From Amoebidium appalachense (Eukaryota > Ichthyosporea): DNA of 64,000 nucleotides. Shown here piece after piece: positions 22,130-64,000 of this stretch. Location of the stretch: positions 7,936,001-8,000,000 of the forward strand of contig CAVNZM010000003.1 of the NCBI GenBank assembly GCA_963693365.1. The letters run 5' to 3'. Position 1 is the first letter of the stretch. Each line of letters begins with the position of its first letter. The notes beneath the pieces were generated by a model, which was given only the letters and a program-made list of their open reading frames with translations, had not been told where the DNA came from and did not search any database. Made by a program: the position numbers and the translations under genes.

Positions 22130-22821
22130 TTTTGATTAACTTAGTACTATATTAGTGGAATTGCAGCACCCCTAGTATACGTCCATGCATCTCATTAATC
22201 CACCCCCCTTTGCACACTGAGTGTAGAACAAAAACGGGTTACAGAGAAGGCTGCTCTTAGTGGGGGCTAAGGGGTACTGGCCTCGCCCCCCTCCCCCTTC
22301 CTCCCCCCGGCCCCCCCCCCCCCCCCACCACCACCACCACCACGATGTGCTCAGCACGTGTGGTTTCAATTTACGATTCACTTTCACACCTTGTTCTTCG
22401 CATAGTTTTTGCTTTTCGATTTTATTGGGTTGTGCCGTTCATTTTGCGTGCATGTGTACAGTCATGCATACAAAGTGGCGGTAATTTTAAGACTTAGTCC
22501 CAATTACATATGTAAGTTTTGAAGGTACATCCTTATCTCTCGTGTATTGCAATTGCAAATGTCACATACAACGATAATACATATATATCAACAGAGAATT
22601 CAATTAACACATATTTATTTGCATATAATAATGGTGACGGATGCATACATACAATGTCTCGCCGTAAGACACTTAGGAAGATCAGGTGTTTGATGTTTAC
22701 ATGTTACATACCACTCACTAAAACCCACATACCAATCATTCCATACAAGTTAAAACCAAATCCCATTATACAAGCACCAAACAACTAACTGAATAACATA
22801 TTCATATACACAACACAAGCC
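20703..22821. other. Intergenic region, repeat-rich
   Basis: It contains poly-C (20792-20822), (CA)n (20960-21031), a 53-base G run (21299-21351), a (GT)n/G run (21847-21894), CT-rich tracts (21911-22045), a ~40-base C run (22098-22128) and unique sequence. The minus-strand gene ending at 22822 may use AATAAA on the minus strand at 22614-22619. No gene is recognised. Confidence 0.5.
21299..21351. repeat. poly-G run, about 53 bases
   Basis: This is one of the longest uninterrupted homopolymers in the window, in intergenic DNA. Confidence 0.9.
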
Positions 22822-33634
<10,813 letters not shown>

Positions 33635-35586
33635 CCTGCCGAGACACAACAGCAAGGATGTACGTGTAAGCCGATGGAGGTAAAACGCGTGGGCTGAGTG
33701 CAAGACAGGTAATTTCGGGCAATGCCTCGAGTGGCCGGATTACACTATTGTCCAAAAGTGGAAACTAGAGGTGGGCCCTTTGAGAAAGCGGTATGTTAGA
33801 CAGAATGTTAGACCATGCAGTGCTGTAAGGTTTTGATAATCTGAAAGTCACTCGTGTACGAAGAGTGTGTGAAGTTGGTGGAGTAAGTGGCTCGTCCGTG
33901 CAGCATGAATAACAGGACAGGCGTGTGACGGGCTATAGGGAGAGCCTGTGTGCGTGTAGCGTCGCGTCAACACGTACGGGCACTATGTACGTGTCAAGTA
34001 CTTGTGCATATATACATGGAATTGTTAGTGTACACGTGTGTATGTGTTATGTACGTGTCACGTATTTTTCTTGGCACATGTGCATGGAACTTGTGTGTGT
34101 GGCTGCTCCGCATGCGCCTGCGGCCACTGTTGACGGTCAGGGTGCGCCTGCACGTGCACGGACGGAATCTAAGATTTATCCCCACACACTCCGTGCTTTT
34201 TTTAACATCGAGCTTTTGGGTAGGTTATCTTGTCTTTATCACATTAAAGTTGTATCATTGCCCAGGTTATCCAAAATATACAGTATCTCAACGCTAATTA
34301 ATGTGTTTATCGCAAGACTCGCCCGGGAGTCTGAGCGGTCACATGTACACGTCCCGCAGTTCGGCTTGGAAACCTAAATGGAATATTTTTCAAGGCCTTC
34401 TCGCAGTATAAAGAGGCCGCTTCAACCGAAAGTTTCCAATATAATACTTATAAAATTACTTTTCATGCGGCTCAATGGAATTTATGGGAAAATTCTGTCG
34501 TGGCTTTCAATCCTGCAGCCAGCAGCTGTGGCAGCAGCGGCGGGTGCCATGTCCGACTGAGAATATTTATGGTCTTGGAATGTGGAAAATCCCAAAACAA
34601 TCGCATTCTATTGGTGTTACTATCACGCATTAGAACTACCGCATTCTTTAATTTGTTGAGCTCCAAGGAGCTTATTCCTTCCCCCAAAACGGCTAACTGC
34701 TTCATTAATACTTGGGGGAAAAAAAGAAAAAAAAAACAATTACATAATAACAAGATGAATATTATCATGTATCATCAAGCAGCTGTGTTATTATTTCCAA
34801 AGGATGACATTTTCTTCTCCACATTATCATTACGATTAACAGATGTACAAAACAGGAGGCGGCAATTCATTGCGGCAGATTAGTAGGTGATTGGTTCAAA
34901 CCATGAGCCTCTCAAACGTGTTGCGAAACAGGGGCCCGACTACTTGATACACACACACCCTGTTGGTGGGTACCGGTGTACCGTGTTTGGTAGCTAACCT
35001 TTTCTTTAGTAGTACATATATTGGGAGTAATAGTTCAACGGTTATGATATTAATATTATGGTTATAATTGTTTATCCATTCATGTTTTAGGGGAGTTTCG
35101 GCTACGCTCTTGCAGCATATATGCCTACCAAGTAATTTTACACGGGAAATTTTCAGTTCCACTAACAGGTATCAAACATCAGCTTCGGGTAGGTAACTTG
35201 ACAGATTACTTCGCAGGTGACAACAGCCTCGAGAGACCACACAAGCCAAAACCCGAGGTACGTATATAGTCATTTTTCCTAGTAGCTGAAAGCCCTTGAA
35301 AGACACACGAGTTTTTTTTTTAGTGCTTGTCTTATTCTCTGGCAGTAAACGGAGTTCAGGTATTTAAGATATTGCTGTATTCACGATTTTGCGAGACTCG
35401 CTTAAAACACAGAAGCATACACCAGCACCCACTTATCTCACCACTCAAATGAACGTTTTATGAAAAGGCAGGTAACACATATGTCTGCTTACCCATTCAT
35501 TTGCAGGCATTGATGTTTACGTTCATCAACTGCGGGTGTCTTTAGCACGAAGCACAGGCCCCCAGGCCGAGGGGCCGCGAGAAAAC
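33635..35586. other. Shared upstream region of divergent tRNA dimethylallyltransferase and phospholipase D genes
   Basis: About 1.95 kb of mostly unique sequence with little microsatellite. A possible 3' splice site (TTTGCAG at 35500-35506) precedes the phospholipase ATG, and 35507-35586 is open in frame with it. An upstream 5'-UTR or coding exon of the phospholipase gene may therefore lie here. I cannot identify it or a core promoter. Confidence 0.5.
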
Positions 35587-62066
<26,480 letters not shown>

Positions 62067-63088
62067 GGATTGCCGGAATACGACTCCGAAAACCCTTCAA
62101 AATTTTACTGTAAAAACCTAACTACCCTGAATTGCGGTTTTTTCCCCTTCAAAGCACTGTATGAACCAATGTTTTGTTTGTTTTTTTTTGTTTTTTTTTT
62201 CCCTGTTTGTTTATTTTGTATCTAGAAAGGTTGATTTGACTGGTTTTCGGGCAGCTCTATGTTTGATGTTATAGTTGTTATTTACTGCCATATATATGAA
62301 AAATTTTCACAGATTAAAAAATTTCCAAATATGAAATCAATTTTGTTTATTGCTAATTGATAGTATCAGCCATATAGTCTTAGGTTAGACACTCTGAAAA
62401 AGATATTGATATTAACGTATTTATCATACACCACTGAACCACCTATTTTTGCAATTTCCGAGAATGAATTGGCCTAATTTTTCCCGGGTCTGTCTTGCAC
62501 CTGTTTTCATGATAAAATCACTTTTCCCACCCCAAATTTCGTATCTCAAATAGCATTGTTCCCTCGACTTTTTTTTTGCTTATTCCGTAATGATATCCAA
62601 TATTAGTTTGTTATTCGTAATAGGACACTGTGTTCCTATAGAATGTATATACGATTTGACATTCGGTATGAATAATTGGTTCTGCTCTTTAGCGTTTCCC
62701 CTCCTTTTCTCCATAAAAATGTAAAGATTCCTTCAAACAAGGACTATAATAGAAATTAGTCTGTTGCCCTTGCGAATGACAATTAAAGCCCATGCAATAG
62801 CATGGATTTCACCATGTCAATCGATTTATGTATTTGAGACATCACACTCTATAATTAGCCCTCGTATAACCCCTATATAATCCCAATAATTGACCCCTCG
62901 GGCCAATAGCAGCGCAAATAAATTGTGCATTTTGAGAGATTGACTTGTTCTGGGTAATTTTCCTTGCAAGAGCCTAGGACTGTATGAGATCATTTATGCA
63001 AACCGGCTTAGTCAGAATCTTTGGTAGACTAATGTAGTTTAACTGAGCCTCGGTTTTTGGTGTTTTTTTTGTTTTTTTTTTTGGGGGT

Positions 63089-63125
<37 letters not shown>

Positions 63126-63399
63126 AACATGAATATGCTTTCTACAACACCACCGTTGGGGTACCGCAGCATCCATGCTCTGCACATACACGTGCCACAA
63201 GAGTAGGTTACCAGTCACTATGTAATGTTCCTACCACCACCATGACGACCAATTAATTGCAAGCCAGGGTTAAGATTGCCATAGGCTTTCAATTCAATTC
63301 GGCCCCAGTGTTTTTGCTTCCAATATATGGACAAGAATTTCGCAACGTTCACCCTCGGCCCCGCACCCCGCACGCACTCGATCCCTCTGCCTCCCCCCC

Positions 63400-63439
<40 letters not shown>

Positions 63440-64000
63440 CTACACCCTACATATGCATTCCCAAGCTTGATTCCAAGACCAGTACCAACAAAGATCTAGA
63501 TCACTTCTGCTGTGCCCGCCCCCCCCCCCCCCCCCCCCCCCCCTCCCCCCCCCCCCCCCCCCTCCCCCCACCCCCACCCCCACCCCCCACCCCCCCCCCG
63601 GGGGGCTTTGTTTTTTTATTTTGTTGCAATTGTTTACATGTAATATTTGTGGGGCACGAGAGTGTGAAACATGTGCATATATCCACGGCGCCCGTGCAGG
63701 CAAGAAGGGGGGGGGGGGGGGGGGAGAAGGCAAGGGGTAGGGGAGGAGGGGGGGGGGGGAGGGGGGTTGCCATCAGAGACATGCAAAAAGACCTTTGTGT
63801 ACGTATGTGTGTGCGTGTGTGCACTCTTGTGCACGTCTGTGACTGTGCATGCACGCGCACGTGTGTGTGTATACAGTGTGTGTGTGTGTGTGTGTGTGTG
63901 CGTGTGTGCGTGTGCGTGTGTGTGTGCGTGTGTGTCAGTGCACACATGTGCCATTTTCATTGGCGCCTACATAATACTTCATACCCCCGCAAACAGTCAC
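62067..64000. other. Region downstream of the phospholipase D gene
   Basis: 62067-63070 is AT-rich unique sequence, presumably 3' UTR and intergenic DNA, with an AATAAA at about 62917-62922. It is followed by a T-run/G-run (63064-63124), C-runs (63402-63432, 63520-63600), G-runs and (GT)n (63876-63930). No further gene is recognised before the window ends. Confidence 0.5.

Overview
The window reads as nuclear DNA of a eukaryote with spliced genes, probably a unicellular one; the lineage cannot be fixed from sequence alone. Coding exons are short and joined by GT-AG introns. The non-coding DNA is exceptionally rich in (GT)n/(CA)n microsatellites, very long poly-G/poly-C runs and (GA)n tracts. 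There is no bacterial gene organisation. Most long open frames in low-complexity DNA are artefacts of these repeats.

Layout: 911-10001 is a nearly complete chromodomain-bearing Ty3/gypsy LTR retrotransposon on the minus strand. It lies inside a (GT)n microsatellite, and its 3' LTR is interrupted by an oppositely oriented solo LTR with a 5-bp target duplication. 12099-20702 holds three small genes (+, -, +) for secreted, coiled-coil-rich proteins of unknown function, each starting with a short signal-peptide exon. 22822-33634 (minus) is a 12-exon gene for tRNA dimethylallyltransferase (MiaA/Mod5/TRIT1 family, 449 aa). 35587-62066 (plus) is a 35-exon gene for a phospholipase D of about 1347 aa: a basic Ser-rich N-terminus, two C2 domains, a PH-like domain and a catalytic core with both HKD motifs. 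I built both large gene models by hand; all splice phases agree and the reading frame closes exactly.

The tRNA-modification gene and the phospholipase gene are divergently transcribed from about 1.95 kb of shared upstream DNA. The three small genes form a local cluster and may be distant paralogues.

The most notable pattern is in the introns. In transcript sense many begin with GU- or G-rich repeats and end in (CA)n or C-rich tracts that run directly into the AG acceptor. The pattern is mirrored on the opposite strand for the opposite-strand gene, so intron ends could pair with each other. The same introns carry a family of short dispersed repeats that end in poly-C and, in every copy I could orient inside a gene, lie in the sense direction of the host gene.
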